Assembly (NCBI RefSeq): GCF_008035925.1
Contig: NZ_CP036264.1
Coordinates: 4,772,402-4,836,401 of the forward strand
DNA: 64,000 nucleotides
Direction of reading: 5' to 3'
From: Stieleria maiorica
Lineage (GTDB): Bacteria; Planctomycetota; Planctomycetia; Pirellulales; Pirellulaceae
Shown here: one piece after another, positions 41,285 to 50,613 of the stretch
Layout of the letters: each line of letters begins with the position of its first letter
Numbering within the stretch: the stretch's first letter is position 1
Translations under genes and position numbers: made by a program
The notes under the pieces: model-generated
Told to the model about the DNA's origin: nothing
Database searches by the model: none
The model's input: the letters and a program-made list of their open reading frames with translations, nothing else

Positions 41285-42981
41285 GCAGCGAAGTTCGAGA
41301 CGGGAACGTGGCTTCACGGCTTCGCGTGATTGCGTCTTTGGCGCCCGGTGCGATCGCCATCGCCCAGCCCAATGGACCGCCCGCCAACGACGGAAACCGC
41401 AGCTACGCCCTGACGACGTTTCAAAACTTGGACGAGCGGACCGAGAGAATCGCACGCGGCTTGGTGGCCTGGGGAATCCGCCCCGGCATGCGTTTGGCAA
41501 TGCTGGTGCCCTTCGGAGCGCAATTCATTGAGTTGGTGTTCGCCCTTTTGAAAGCCGGTGTGATCGTCGTGTTGATCGATCCGGGCATCGGTCGAAAGCA
41601 CCTGGTCAAGTGCCTCTCCGACGCGCGGCCGGACGGGTTCGTCGGAATCCCCAAAGCCCAGGCGATCCGGACCTTGCTGCGGCATCGCTTTCCGACCGCG
41701 ACCTGGAACGTCACGCTGGGACGGCGCTATTTCTGGGGCGGGAAAACCCTGGACCAAATCATTCAGCTTGGTGCCGATGGTGCGGACAAGGACCAATCGT
41801 CACCACGAAAGACGACGGCGCTGCCGACGATCAATCGCCCCGATCCCGCGGCAATCATTTTCACGACCGGCAGCACCGGACCTCCCAAAGGCGTCTTGTA
41901 CAGTCACGGGACCTTTCACGCCCAAATCGACCGGATCCGAGAACGCTATGACATCCATCGTGGGTCACGCGACCTGGCCTGTTTCCCACTGTTCGGACTG
42001 TTCGATGCCGTGATGGGAGTCACCACCATCATCCCCGACATGGATCCCACACGTCCGGCGGACGTCGATCCGCAACGATTGATCGAAGCTGCCCGACAAT
42101 GGGAAGTCGATCAAGCATTCGGTTCGCCCGCGCTGTGGAACACCGTCGTGCGTTGGTGCGATCAACATGCCGTCAAGCAACCGTTTCCGACGTTGCGACG
42201 CGTGCTTTCGGCCGGCGCCCCCGTGCCCGCGGCGACGATGGCCAAACTGCGTGGGCTGATCGCCGAGGACGGAGAGATTTTCACGCCCTACGGAGCGACC
42301 GAAGCGCTTCCGATCGCGTCGATCGAATCACGCGAAGTGATCGCGGAAACCGGACCGGCGGCGATCAAGGGCAAGGGCGTCTGTGTCGGCACCCGGTTCC
42401 AGGACGTCCGCTGGAAGGTGATCGAAATCGACGACGGTCCGATCGAAACGATCGATCAAGTGACCGAACTGCCCAAGGGAAAGATCGGCGAATTGATGGT
42501 CACCGGCCCCATGGTGACGCGAAAGTATGTCGTCCGCAGCGACCAGAATGCGATGCACAAAGTCATCGATGGGGACACCGTGTGGCATCGCATGGGCGAC
42601 GTCGGGTACTTGGACGCAAACGATCGCTTCTGGTTCTGTGGCCGAAAGGCGCACCGCGTTCGAAACGGGAAAAAAACCTGGTACACCGTCCCCTGCGAAG
42701 CGATCTTCAACGCCCACGAGCATGTCTATCGATCGGCCCTGGTCGGTCGCGGCCAGCCAGGCCATCAAACGCCGGTCATTTTGATCGAACCGTTGCGAGA
42801 GTTTTGGCCAAAGACGAACCAGGAATCGCAACGTCTGGTGGAGCAACTGCTAGACCTGGCCGCCAGAAACCCCAACACGCGAACGATCCAAGAAGTGATC
42901 ATCCGCGACGAACCGCTGCCGGTGGACATCCGGCACAACAGCAAGATCTTTCGCGAAAAACTTGCCGCGGAACTGCAGTGA
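41281..42981 (+). CDS. AMP-forming enzyme, OleC-like (beta-lactone synthetase family)
   Basis: From ATG 41281 (MSSEVRDGNV), overlapping the previous stop as ATGA, the product is 566 residues. It belongs to the acyl-adenylate superfamily: AIIFTTGSTGPPKG is the ATP loop near 195-208, and TPYGATEALP and HRMGDVGYLD are the later core motifs. The segment CFPLFGLFDAVMGVTTIIPDMDPTRPA-like in its middle part (key words PLFGLFD and IPDMDPTRPA) is what I associate with OleC, which makes a beta-lactone in long-chain olefin synthesis; ole genes are known from planctomycetes. OleA, OleB and OleD are not seen here. A different acyl or amino-acyl substrate tied to the H4MPT genes upstream is possible. Confidence 0.75.
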   Translation: MSSEVRDGNVASRLRVIASLAPGAIAIAQPNGPPANDGNRSYALTTFQNLDERTERIARGLVAWGIRPGMRLAMLVPFGAQFIELVFALLKAGVIVVLIDPGIGRKHLVKCLSDARPDGFVGIPKAQAIRTLLRHRFPTATWNVTLGRRYFWGGKTLDQIIQLGADGADKDQSSPRKTTALPTINRPDPAAIIFTTGSTGPPKGVLYSHGTFHAQIDRIRERYDIHRGSRDLACFPLFGLFDAVMGVTTIIPDMDPTRPADVDPQRLIEAARQWEVDQAFGSPALWNTVVRWCDQHAVKQPFPTLRRVLSAGAPVPAATMAKLRGLIAEDGEIFTPYGATEALPIASIESREVIAETGPAAIKGKGVCVGTRFQDVRWKVIEIDDGPIETIDQVTELPKGKIGELMVTGPMVTRKYVVRSDQNAMHKVIDGDTVWHRMGDVGYLDANDRFWFCGRKAHRVRNGKKTWYTVPCEAIFNAHEHVYRSALVGRGQPGHQTPVILIEPLREFWPKTNQESQRLVEQLLDLAARNPNTRTIQEVIIRDEPLPVDIRHNSKIFREKLAAELQ

Positions 42982-43035
42982 TTCTGAGCCGCCATACCAC
43001 AGTGAACACTCCCCTCGCGACGCTCGACCCCATAC

Positions 43036-43180
43036 GCATCAAGTTAAGACCAACCCGTCTTTGGAAGCATTGATGTCTACGCAACTTACGATGGCTCCCT
43101 TCTCCCCGGCTTTGCGGGGGAGAAGGGCTGGGGATGAGGGTGACTTCAATTGCTTGAGGCTCGACACCTTAACTTGACGC
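43036..43180. repeat. 145-bp element with inverted ends (gcatcaagttaag / cttaacttgacgc)
   Basis: The 13-base ends match as an inverted repeat at 12 of 13 positions (43036-43048 and 43168-43180). Inside is the hairpin at 43097-43127. Small size, inverted ends and no gene make it MITE-like, though I cannot see a clean target duplication. Confidence 0.65.
43097..43127. terminator. Perfect 11-bp stem hairpin downstream of the OleC-like gene
   Basis: cccttctcccc (43097-43107) pairs perfectly with ggggagaaggg (43117-43127) across a short loop. It lies about 115 bases after the OleC-like stop. There is no T run after it, so intrinsic termination is only a possibility; it may be just part of the surrounding repeat. 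Confidence 0.5.
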
Positions 43181-43945
43181 CTACGTACCTCGCTGCGCTC
43201 GACCTTCCTGCCTGGAGGGTTTCTTCCAAAAACCGCACAACCTCGTGGAGAAAGGGCACGTCGAGGTCGGGCTCGTCGCTCGGGAAACCATTTCACCGTC
43301 GAATCTGCAGACGGCGGGAGTAAGAAGGCGATGACTGAGGGCCCCGCATCCGAGCTGCCCCGACTCGGATGCGAGTTCGATCCCTCGCCAGCTGATTTCG
43401 CGAAATCGGTCCCGCAGGACCGCACTTTCGCGGCTCACCAGCCGATCGATCGCCCCGAAAATCGATGCTTTGAAGTGTGTCTATATGTCACACCAGCCGG
43501 TAAATGATACTGTTTTCGGCTGGCAATGCCAATCGAAATCCCGCTAAATCGATGACTATGGCTGCATCGCCCCCGCTAAAGGATGCCTCGTGCACCGCGA
43601 CATCTAGGGAACTCGGAATCGCAAAATGCGAATCGGCGCCGCAAAGCCGCCGTTCCGGCGTTGTCAATGAGCTCCAGCGGTACTTTCCGACTCGCCCCGA
43701 ACCCTGGGAAGTTGAGTAGCATCAACGGTCGATTTTTTCGAGGTGCACAACCTCACGACCTCTCATCGGGTGATCAGAACACGGCAAGCATGGACGTGGA
43801 GTTCACGATCACTTCTGAGACCGACGACACACTCGTTGTGGCAGTCGGTTGGTGTATGATTTGAATCCCCAAGGCTGCCCCGATCGTCACGATCTTGGTT
43901 AACCATCATGGCGTCGGGGCAGGTCGGTACTCCAGAGTCGTTTGC

Positions 43946-45310
43946 ATGATCATCCCCTACAGCACTGACGCGCCTCTATACCATCTGCCATGGGTGACCG
44001 GCGGGATCATCGTCACGAACGTTGTGATTTTCTTTGCGACGACGTTCCAGGTGTTGATCGGGAACTTGGAACCGGAGCAGATCGATTGGTTGTTGATTCA
44101 GTTCAACCAGATCAATCCGCTGCAATGGCTGACGGGCAACTTTATGCATTTTGACCCGTTCCACCTGATGGGCAACATGTTCTTCCTGTTCTGTTTCGGG
44201 TTGGTGGTCGAAGGCAAGGTCGGCAACACGCGTTTCTTGGCGATCTATCTGGCGTCCTGTGTGCTGATCGGGGCGGTGGCTCAAGTGCCGATGTTTTTGA
44301 TGGGCGGCCAGGAAGCAGCGGCCGGAGCATCGGGCGTGATTTCGACGTTGATGGTGATCGCGCTGATCTGGGCGCCGGAGAATGAGATCAGTGTCTTCTA
44401 CTTTTTCTTCCCTTTCTTTGGGACCGCCGAACCGCGCATCGTCACGATATGCGTGTTTTTTATCGGCATGGACGTTCTGACCGTCGTGTTCAGCGGGTTC
44501 GCGATGTCGGGCGCGATGGGACACGTGATCGGAGCGTTGATGGGGTTCCCGATCGGGATTTATTATCTGCGGACCGACCAGATCGATTGCGAAGGCTGGG
44601 ACGTGATCTCGCGCAATGACTGGCTGCAGGAATACCCGCTGCTGTACGGCGAAAAGCAACGCCAGCGTGACCAGGACAAGTACGACGAGATCGAGAACCC
44701 GGTTGAAAAGGCGTTGCAGGTGTCCGGTGGCGATGTATCCAAGAGCCAGTGGATCGGGCTGGCGTCCACCAAACGAAAACCCGCAACCGCACGGGCAACG
44801 GCCGCTGCGACATCCGCGACCACGGCGATCGCACCGAAAAAGAAGACGCGTCGAAAGAAACGCAAGACGACCGAAGTGACGCCCGAGCACGTGGCCCAGA
44901 AATGTCAGGCACATCCGGAATTCAATCGTTTGGCATACGTGCTCCGCCAAAGCTTGGATTCAAACAACTTGCACGCCGCCGGGCAGGCGTTCTTGCGGCT
45001 GGATGCGTTAACAATCGGAGCGGGTTTGGCGGAACCGACCTTGATGCGTTATGCCACCCAGCTGTGCTCCAACCGACAGTGGGTCGATGCGATTCGGCCG
45101 TTGGCGATTTTGATTGAAAAACGTGGTTCGCTGGCCGACGACGCCTGTCTGCGGTTGGCCCAGATTCAGCTGCGTGTCTTGAAGCGGAACGATCATGCCA
45201 TCGCGACGCTGGAAAAGATCGTCGCGCCGCAAGACCAGGTGATCGATCCCGACAAAGAAGCCCGCCTGCGGAAACGTGACGAATTGCTCAGTGTGGCGCG
45301 TGGCGTCTGA
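43946..45310 (+). CDS. Rhomboid family intramembrane serine protease with C-terminal cytoplasmic domain
   Basis: Rhomboids cut membrane proteins inside the bilayer. From ATG 43946 (MIIPYSTDAPLYHLP) the product is 454 residues. The rhomboid core fills the first about 220: NFMHFDPFHLMGNMFFLFCFG, the nucleophile Ser129 in AGASGVIS, and the catalytic His193 in MGHVIGALMG. After it comes a hydrophilic region: a charged linker, an Ala/Thr-rich and Lys/Arg-rich stretch (about 285-325), then a helical domain that looks TPR-like (LDSNNLHAAGQAFLRLDAL). This C-terminal extension is not in E. coli GlpG. The substrate is unknown; the gene stands alone. Confidence 0.9.
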   Translation: MIIPYSTDAPLYHLPWVTGGIIVTNVVIFFATTFQVLIGNLEPEQIDWLLIQFNQINPLQWLTGNFMHFDPFHLMGNMFFLFCFGLVVEGKVGNTRFLAIYLASCVLIGAVAQVPMFLMGGQEAAAGASGVISTLMVIALIWAPENEISVFYFFFPFFGTAEPRIVTICVFFIGMDVLTVVFSGFAMSGAMGHVIGALMGFPIGIYYLRTDQIDCEGWDVISRNDWLQEYPLLYGEKQRQRDQDKYDEIENPVEKALQVSGGDVSKSQWIGLASTKRKPATARATAAATSATTAIAPKKKTRRKKRKTTEVTPEHVAQKCQAHPEFNRLAYVLRQSLDSNNLHAAGQAFLRLDALTIGAGLAEPTLMRYATQLCSNRQWVDAIRPLAILIEKRGSLADDACLRLAQIQLRVLKRNDHAIATLEKIVAPQDQVIDPDKEARLRKRDELLSVARGV

Positions 45311-45647
45311 CTCGATTGCAAGGCGGCGATTGGGTGTCCCGTCGTCAGCCACAGACTGGGATGTGCAAAAACGTTCGATTCGTTCGCGTTTTCGTTCGTA
45401 GGACTTTGGCGTTTTCGATTCCGCGAAACCCTCTTGGGATCAGCCGTTTGGCGCCAGCCTACGGGCCTCCAGTGACGCTGGGGCCCGAACGCTTGCGCGA
45501 ATCGGCTGATGTCACTCTTGTTTCGTCGCCCGATGGCTGCGGTGGGGCGACTCTCCTTCGCGAATGATTTTGCTTGGATTCTCAACCTCCGCAGACTCCA
45601 GATATTGCACCGTCCAGGCATCGCCTGACCTACCCTCTGCATTCCCG
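45311..45647. other. Convergent intergenic region holding a dispersed palindromic element
   Basis: 337 bases between convergent genes. Most of it, about 45361-45550, is one copy of the long dispersed element described separately; the remaining 90 bases before the TPR gene end hold nothing I recognise. Confidence 0.7.
45361..45550. repeat. Dispersed long palindromic element, copy A
   Basis: Reads: a conserved lead-in with gcgttttcgattccgcgaaa, then the palindrome ggatcagccgtttggcgcc ... gaatcggctgat, then a conserved tail with cgcccgatggctgcggtg. The loop has one copy of a 17-base segment like the one expanded in copy C (gggcctccagtgacgct here). Copies C (53.99-54.29 kb) and D (56.2-56.4 kb, other orientation) share the same about 190-base layout; copy B at 47.97 kb is interrupted. 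Confidence 0.88.
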
Positions 45648-47618
45648 TCACAGTGCCGCTTGAAACTCTTCCAATTGACGCAGCATCGGTGGCGAGAACG
45701 GGTCCAGCTTGATCGCTTGCTGCTGCGTGGCGACCGCTTCTTCGACCCTGCCGAGGGCAAAGTAACAGCGGGCACAGGTATCCAGTCGGGCGGCGCGATA
45801 GGGGATGTCGTCCGCATCGAGAAACTCCAGCGAATCCAGGCTGCACTTCAACGCACGCTCATAATCGCCTTCGGTGTTGGAGACCAGCCAAGCGTATTGA
45901 TTGTACGCGTCGCCTAATTCTGCCTTGTAGTCCTTCGGATCAATGATCTTCTTTCGTGACTCGATCCGTGCGATCCGTTGTTTCAACGCATCTCGATTCT
46001 GCACAATCTGTTTGGTCACGGACTGTTTCCAATCCGGGTCGCCGGGGTCGTCCAGACGATACATGCGGATCAGGATGTCGATGTTGTCATTGTCGAATCG
46101 ATAGGCGAGTTGAAGCTTGCTTTTGACCTCGTTCAAACTCGCCCGATCTTCGCCGCTCTTTTCCAGCAACGCCAGTCCGGACTCGTATTCATACAGGCTT
46201 CGAATCCGGCTCAAACTGATCTGCCAGCGTCCCATCCGCGACTGGTACAGCCGATCTTTTTGGGCCCGATCGGCGATCGGGAACAGCACGGTGGCGGCAT
46301 CGTCGTGTCGCAGTTGTTCGCTGAACATCCGGGCCAGTTCCTGACGCGCGCTGACGCCGACGATCGATTCGATGTCGCAGTGTTTGATGACTTCGCGATT
46401 CTCTCGCTCGGCCCATTTGAATCGGCCTCGTGAACGCAACAGCAGCGCGACCTGGTAGTGGGCGTAGGCGATTTCCTGGAGCTGGTGATCGGTGATCGCG
46501 TTTTCAACCGCCTTGGGCTTCTCCTCGTCGCCGGGCTCGGCCGAATCGCTGGCCGCGATCTCCGGAAGCGGGTTGATCTGCAACGCCTCGGCGGCAAGCT
46601 CTTGTGCGAGTTCGCTTTGCCCGATTTCGTCGTAGGCTTGGGCGGCGGAGTACAACAGTTCGGCGTTTTCACGGAAAGTGTGCTGGTGCTTTTCGTACAA
46701 CGTCACCACGATCGGGAACAGTCCTTGGCGGATGGACCAGCCGGCATGCTCGGACAGGTCACGCGTGGCCGGAGCGATCAGATCGATGTGTTCCATCACC
46801 AACGCCAAGGCAGACTGGCGTGCGTCTTCGGACAGTGCCCGGGTGGCCAACACGCGGATCATTTGCATCACCGAGGCGGAGGTCACGTCCGGGCTGACCC
46901 CCGAATCGACCTGCATTCGCTGCTGTCGCACGAGTTCCGCCCAGCGCTCGGGAGAGTAACTTCCGGCACGCAAATCGGCCGCATAGGCCAGTAGCCATTG
47001 GGACGGATCGCGGTCGTTTTCGCCGATCACCGATTCGATGCGTTCAGCCAGTCGACGGCGGCTGGCTTTTTCTCGCCCCAGGGGTTGCTTCAGCACCAAC
47101 ATCGCGGCGCGGCGGCTGAGCGGCACGCTGGGATCGAATCGAGCCAGCCGGGCCAGAGGCTCGACGCCCATCTGATCCCGCAACCGACCCAGCAGTTCGA
47201 TACGTCCGAGCCGGTCGGCCTCGTTCTGGGCGCCGTATTCGCTCAGGATCTCCTGCACCTCTTTCGGATCGGAGTCCTTGGACCAGCTGACTTGCAGGCT
47301 GCTGATCAGGTAGCGGGCCGCCGACAGAATCTCGCTGTCGTCGTGGTTCTGCGCTTCGCGCAGGGCATCGAAGGCTTCCAGGCCGTACATTTTCAGCTGA
47401 TTCCGGGCCCTGATCCGGGTGGCGTAGCTGTCGCTGCCGAGTTTTTCGATCAGTTCGTGGATCAGCTGGTCAGTCGATTTCTTGGTTTCCGTCGCGCCGC
47501 CCGCTCCATCGGCTGCCTCAAGCGAGGCCATGGAGCCTTGAATGGCCCCCCAACAGACGAGTAATATGGCGACCAGCAGGCGGCCTCGGCGGGAATTGTT
47601 TTGCGAATAATTCAGCAT
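45648..47618 (-). CDS. Large secreted protein with HEAT-like and TPR helical repeats
   Basis: The 656-residue product has a basic start and a signal sequence at about 11-36 (RRGRLLVAILLVCWGAIQGS), so it is exported to the periplasm or beyond. The first part has HEAT-like helices (SYATRIRARNQLKMYGLEAFDALREA); later regions are TPR-like: ELLYSAAQAYDEIGQSELAQEL, AYAHYQVALLLRSRGRFKWAE and AARLDTCARCYFALGRVEEAV near the C-terminus. Such proteins act as scaffolds, but no partner is evident. I do not recognise a named family. It is convergent with the rhomboid gene. Confidence 0.85.
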   Translation of the reverse strand: MLNYSQNNSRRGRLLVAILLVCWGAIQGSMASLEAADGAGGATETKKSTDQLIHELIEKLGSDSYATRIRARNQLKMYGLEAFDALREAQNHDDSEILSAARYLISSLQVSWSKDSDPKEVQEILSEYGAQNEADRLGRIELLGRLRDQMGVEPLARLARFDPSVPLSRRAAMLVLKQPLGREKASRRRLAERIESVIGENDRDPSQWLLAYAADLRAGSYSPERWAELVRQQRMQVDSGVSPDVTSASVMQMIRVLATRALSEDARQSALALVMEHIDLIAPATRDLSEHAGWSIRQGLFPIVVTLYEKHQHTFRENAELLYSAAQAYDEIGQSELAQELAAEALQINPLPEIAASDSAEPGDEEKPKAVENAITDHQLQEIAYAHYQVALLLRSRGRFKWAERENREVIKHCDIESIVGVSARQELARMFSEQLRHDDAATVLFPIADRAQKDRLYQSRMGRWQISLSRIRSLYEYESGLALLEKSGEDRASLNEVKSKLQLAYRFDNDNIDILIRMYRLDDPGDPDWKQSVTKQIVQNRDALKQRIARIESRKKIIDPKDYKAELGDAYNQYAWLVSNTEGDYERALKCSLDSLEFLDADDIPYRAARLDTCARCYFALGRVEEAVATQQQAIKLDPFSPPMLRQLEEFQAAL

Positions 47619-48565
47619 TTGATTCGACTTGTAGTTTACCGCAGCTCAATTTTCGGATTGCCGATGCGTTCCGCCCGTCGCCGTGTTCTCCGAACTCGGC
47701 GGCCGGAAAAGCAAAGCTTTTCCCCGGGCCGACCTCGAAGAGGACGGCGACGGTCTAGCCCAATCGAAAACCAAGCTGCGGCGGAATACGAGCCCGGGAG
47801 AGGAAACTCAAGTTCGACTGACCGTCGCTATTCTATCGGTTCCGTCGAAAAAGTGCAGCTCGGATGTGCGGCGGTAAGGCTCGAGGCCGGGCGAATGTGC
47901 CAATCGCGGGGGAGCAATTGCGGACAATGGCTGGAGACGGTCCTCATTCTGAGGCGGCGCTGGGCTGCGCGGAATCGTCCGATTCGTTCGTAGGATTTTA
48001 GCGTTTTCGATTCCGTTAAACCCGCTTGGGACCGGCCGTATGGCGCCAGGCCAATGGCACCTATTTTATGAGCCGACGGCGCTCGCCGCGGGCCTTGGAT
48101 TGCCCTTCAAGACCTGTAAGGCCCGAGGCTAGCGCCTACGGCTCAGTTTGTGATCGAAAATAGGTGGCATTGGGGACCAGCCTACGCACTTCATTCCAGT
48201 GCATTTCATCCTTCTGCCCCGAATCATTCTGCCATTCCTTCATTCAGTCATCCCAGGCTGATTCCCATCGACGCGACCAGACGCCGCCTCAGCGTGTAGA
48301 CGTACGAAGATTTTGGAGAGAGGAAAATTGGTCAAATTCAACCGGTGTTGAGGTTTTCCGCGGGGGTGTCCGGAGCCGCAACCAAGAATCGCCACGCTCA
48401 ATCGAAGTTCCCAGCGGGCGGCAAACCGGCTAATATCCCTCCATTGACTGGGACAACTGCGCAAGCGCCAGAAACACCGCTCAGCCCCCTCCCTCTGGGA
48501 GCGACGAGAGGGCGACCAGTGCTTTGCGTTCATACTCTCTTACCAAACCTGATCCACAGCGACGA
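47619..48565. other. Divergent intergenic region with nested repeat elements
   Basis: 947 bases between the TPR gene and lepB. About 47970-48050 and 48177-48200 are pieces of dispersed element copy B, interrupted by the 127-bp element at 48050-48176. I see no gene in 47619-47960 or 48200-48523; the lepB frame is open upstream to a TTG at 48524, but ATG 48566 is the better start. Confidence 0.6.
48050..48176. mobile_element. 127-bp MITE-like palindromic element inserted in another repeat
   Basis: The ends are inverted repeats: ccaatggcacctatttt (48051-48067) and aaaataggtggcattgg (48157-48173), 16 of 17 matching. The interior is also nearly palindromic: tgagccgacggcgctcgcc ... ggctagcgcctacggctca. 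The flanking ccag at 48046-48049 and 48177-48180 looks like a 4-base target duplication, and joining the flanks restores the gcgccagcctacg of the dispersed element. There is no gene inside. Confidence 0.8.
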
Positions 48566-50569
48566 ATGACGCGAAAACCGAAGAAATCGAGCGATACCGG
48601 CAAGGTCGGCAAAAAGTCCGGCTCAAAGGACGAGTCGCAAGCAGACGATCGGACACCTGAACAGCGGTTCGGCGATTCGATTCGCACCTCGGCGCACCGC
48701 GAAACGGTCGAAGCGTTTGTCGTCGCCTTCGTGCTGGCATTGCTATTTCGGGCCTTTGTCGCCGAAGCCTTTGTGATCCCCACCGGTTCAATGGCGCCGA
48801 CCCTGATGGGGGCCCACAAGGACGTCGATTGTCAGCAGTGCGACCATCGTTTTCAAATCGGCGCCAGCAAGGAGCGCCGCGGCCCCTACCAGGACGACAC
48901 GGTTGTTGCCGGCATCTGCCCCAATTGTCGCTTCGTGAACAATCTGGATCTGGCCGACGACAGCAACGCGGCCACCTTCAACGGCGACCGCATTCTGGTC
49001 AGCAAGTTCGCCTACACGCTCAGCGAACCCGAACGCTGGGACGTGATCGTGTTCAAGTTCCCGGGGAATCCGAAACAAAACTACATCAAACGACTGGTCG
49101 GACTGCCCAATGAAACCGTCAGCGTCATGCATGGTGACGTCTACGCAGCCCCGACCGAGCAACCGGCGTCGGAGACCATCCTCCGCAAGCCGGCCGACAA
49201 ACTGTTGGCGATGCGACACCACGTCTATGACTCCGACCAGCAATCGGATTTGCTGATTAAATCAAGCTATCCCAGCCGCATCCAACCCTGGCACGAAAAC
49301 ACGTCGTCACCGCCGACGGATTCATGGACGATCGACCGTAGCAAAGAAGGCTTGGTCGCCAAAGTCGAACCCGGCGACGCATCAAGAACGCATTGGCTGC
49401 GATACTTCCATCGCTGGCCGACCGAGGCCCAGTGGGACAGCGCCGCCAACGGAGGAACACTGGGCAATGTCGATCCCTACAGCAGCCGGCTGATCACCGA
49501 TTTCTACAGCTATGACTGCTACATTACCGTTCCCAGCCGCGACGTCTATGACAAGACGCCTTCCAACGGTCGTTGGTCCGGATCGCCGACGTTCAATCCG
49601 GACTACCAGTCCGGTGGTCCATTGTCGCAGTTTCGTGGTGACGCCCGATTCGGCGAGCGCGACTTGGCCGACGACGGGCTGCATTGGGTCGGCGATTTGA
49701 TCGTCGAATCCGACGTGACCGCGTCGGGCGAGTGCAAGGAACTGACGCTGGAGTTGGTCGAAGCAGGGATCCAGTACCAATGCCGGATCGACCTGGAAAA
49801 CGGCAACGCGACGCTCTCGATCCTGGACGGCCAACAAGCGTTGGAGTTTTCCGGCCCGGACGGAAAAAAGACCGCGACGGTCACCGGATCAACCGCAGCT
49901 CGCTCGGGCGATTCGTTTTCGGTGCGGTACAGCAATTGTGATGATCAATTGCTGTTGTGGATCGACGATTCGTTGGTCGAATTTGACGGCCCGACGACCT
50001 TTGATGCCCGCGAATTCCGCAGCAAAGACGAAGCCTATCCGCGTTATCAAGACGGCGTCCATCCGCTCGATGCCGCCCCGCTGGGGATCGCCGTGCGTGG
50101 CGGAGCGGCGACGATCGATCGTGTCAAAATTGACCGCGACAAATACTACGTCGCCACCGACAACAGCTCGTTCGGCATTTTTGACTATGACATGAACGTG
50201 CTGTATCAGCTCGCACAACAAAACGTCAGTTTCCGTGACATCCAAGCGGTGATGGCGCGTCCGGATCTGTGGGAACAATTCCCGGGCTGGCAAACTCGCC
50301 GCAAGGTCACCTTCCCGCTGGCAGAGGACCAGTTTTTCCCGATGGGCGACAACAGCCCGGAAAGTCTGGACGCGCGTTGCTGGGCGGGGACCAAACTGGG
50401 CCATCGGTTGCCGGACCGATTCCGCGATCAGGCGTACATGTTCGCCGATGCGTCTTACGTCCCGCGCGATCTATTGGTGGGCAAGGCGCTGATGGTATTC
50501 TGGCCACACCCGTGGAAATCCCCGGTGCCGTTCACGCCAAATTTTGACCGCTTCCGATTCATCCGTTAG
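48566..50569 (+). CDS. lepB: Signal peptidase I with a large insert and zinc-ribbon motif
   Basis: LepB removes signal peptides at the outer face of the inner membrane. From ATG 48566 the product is 667 residues, about twice the E. coli length. A charged N-terminal tail is followed by one membrane helix at about 48-68, the nucleophile Ser75 in IPTGSMAPTL, and the general-base Lys175 in NYIKRLVGLP; the third family block MGDNSPESLDAR is near residue 610. Between Ser and Lys are two Cys pairs, CQQC (89-92) and CPNC (118-121), that look like a zinc ribbon. Between Lys and the GDN block about 400 extra residues, partly LamG-like beta strands, are inserted. lptB follows after 44 bases. Confidence 0.93.
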   Translation: MTRKPKKSSDTGKVGKKSGSKDESQADDRTPEQRFGDSIRTSAHRETVEAFVVAFVLALLFRAFVAEAFVIPTGSMAPTLMGAHKDVDCQQCDHRFQIGASKERRGPYQDDTVVAGICPNCRFVNNLDLADDSNAATFNGDRILVSKFAYTLSEPERWDVIVFKFPGNPKQNYIKRLVGLPNETVSVMHGDVYAAPTEQPASETILRKPADKLLAMRHHVYDSDQQSDLLIKSSYPSRIQPWHENTSSPPTDSWTIDRSKEGLVAKVEPGDASRTHWLRYFHRWPTEAQWDSAANGGTLGNVDPYSSRLITDFYSYDCYITVPSRDVYDKTPSNGRWSGSPTFNPDYQSGGPLSQFRGDARFGERDLADDGLHWVGDLIVESDVTASGECKELTLELVEAGIQYQCRIDLENGNATLSILDGQQALEFSGPDGKKTATVTGSTAARSGDSFSVRYSNCDDQLLLWIDDSLVEFDGPTTFDAREFRSKDEAYPRYQDGVHPLDAAPLGIAVRGGAATIDRVKIDRDKYYVATDNSSFGIFDYDMNVLYQLAQQNVSFRDIQAVMARPDLWEQFPGWQTRRKVTFPLAEDQFFPMGDNSPESLDARCWAGTKLGHRLPDRFRDQAYMFADASYVPRDLLVGKALMVFWPHPWKSPVPFTPNFDRFRFIR

Positions 50570-50613
50570 CGATCTCGGGTTCTCAATCATTCTCGAAATG
50601 GATTTCAAGTTCG

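Larger units (their letters stand above)
42982..43945. other. Long intergenic region with palindromic remnants
   Basis: 964 bases without a gene I can support. It holds an inverted-repeat element at 43036-43180 and, within that, a strong hairpin at 43097-43127. The rest (43200-43900) has several short open frames (for example 43583-43864) with no family resemblance or consistent codon pattern; it may be decayed coding sequence. The rhomboid gene's promoter should lie near its end. Confidence 0.55.

Noticed and set aside
43583..43864. 93-codon plus-strand frame upstream of the rhomboid gene
   Set aside because: No family resemblance, no convincing ribosome-binding site, and the codon pattern does not match neighbouring genes; it could be decayed sequence.
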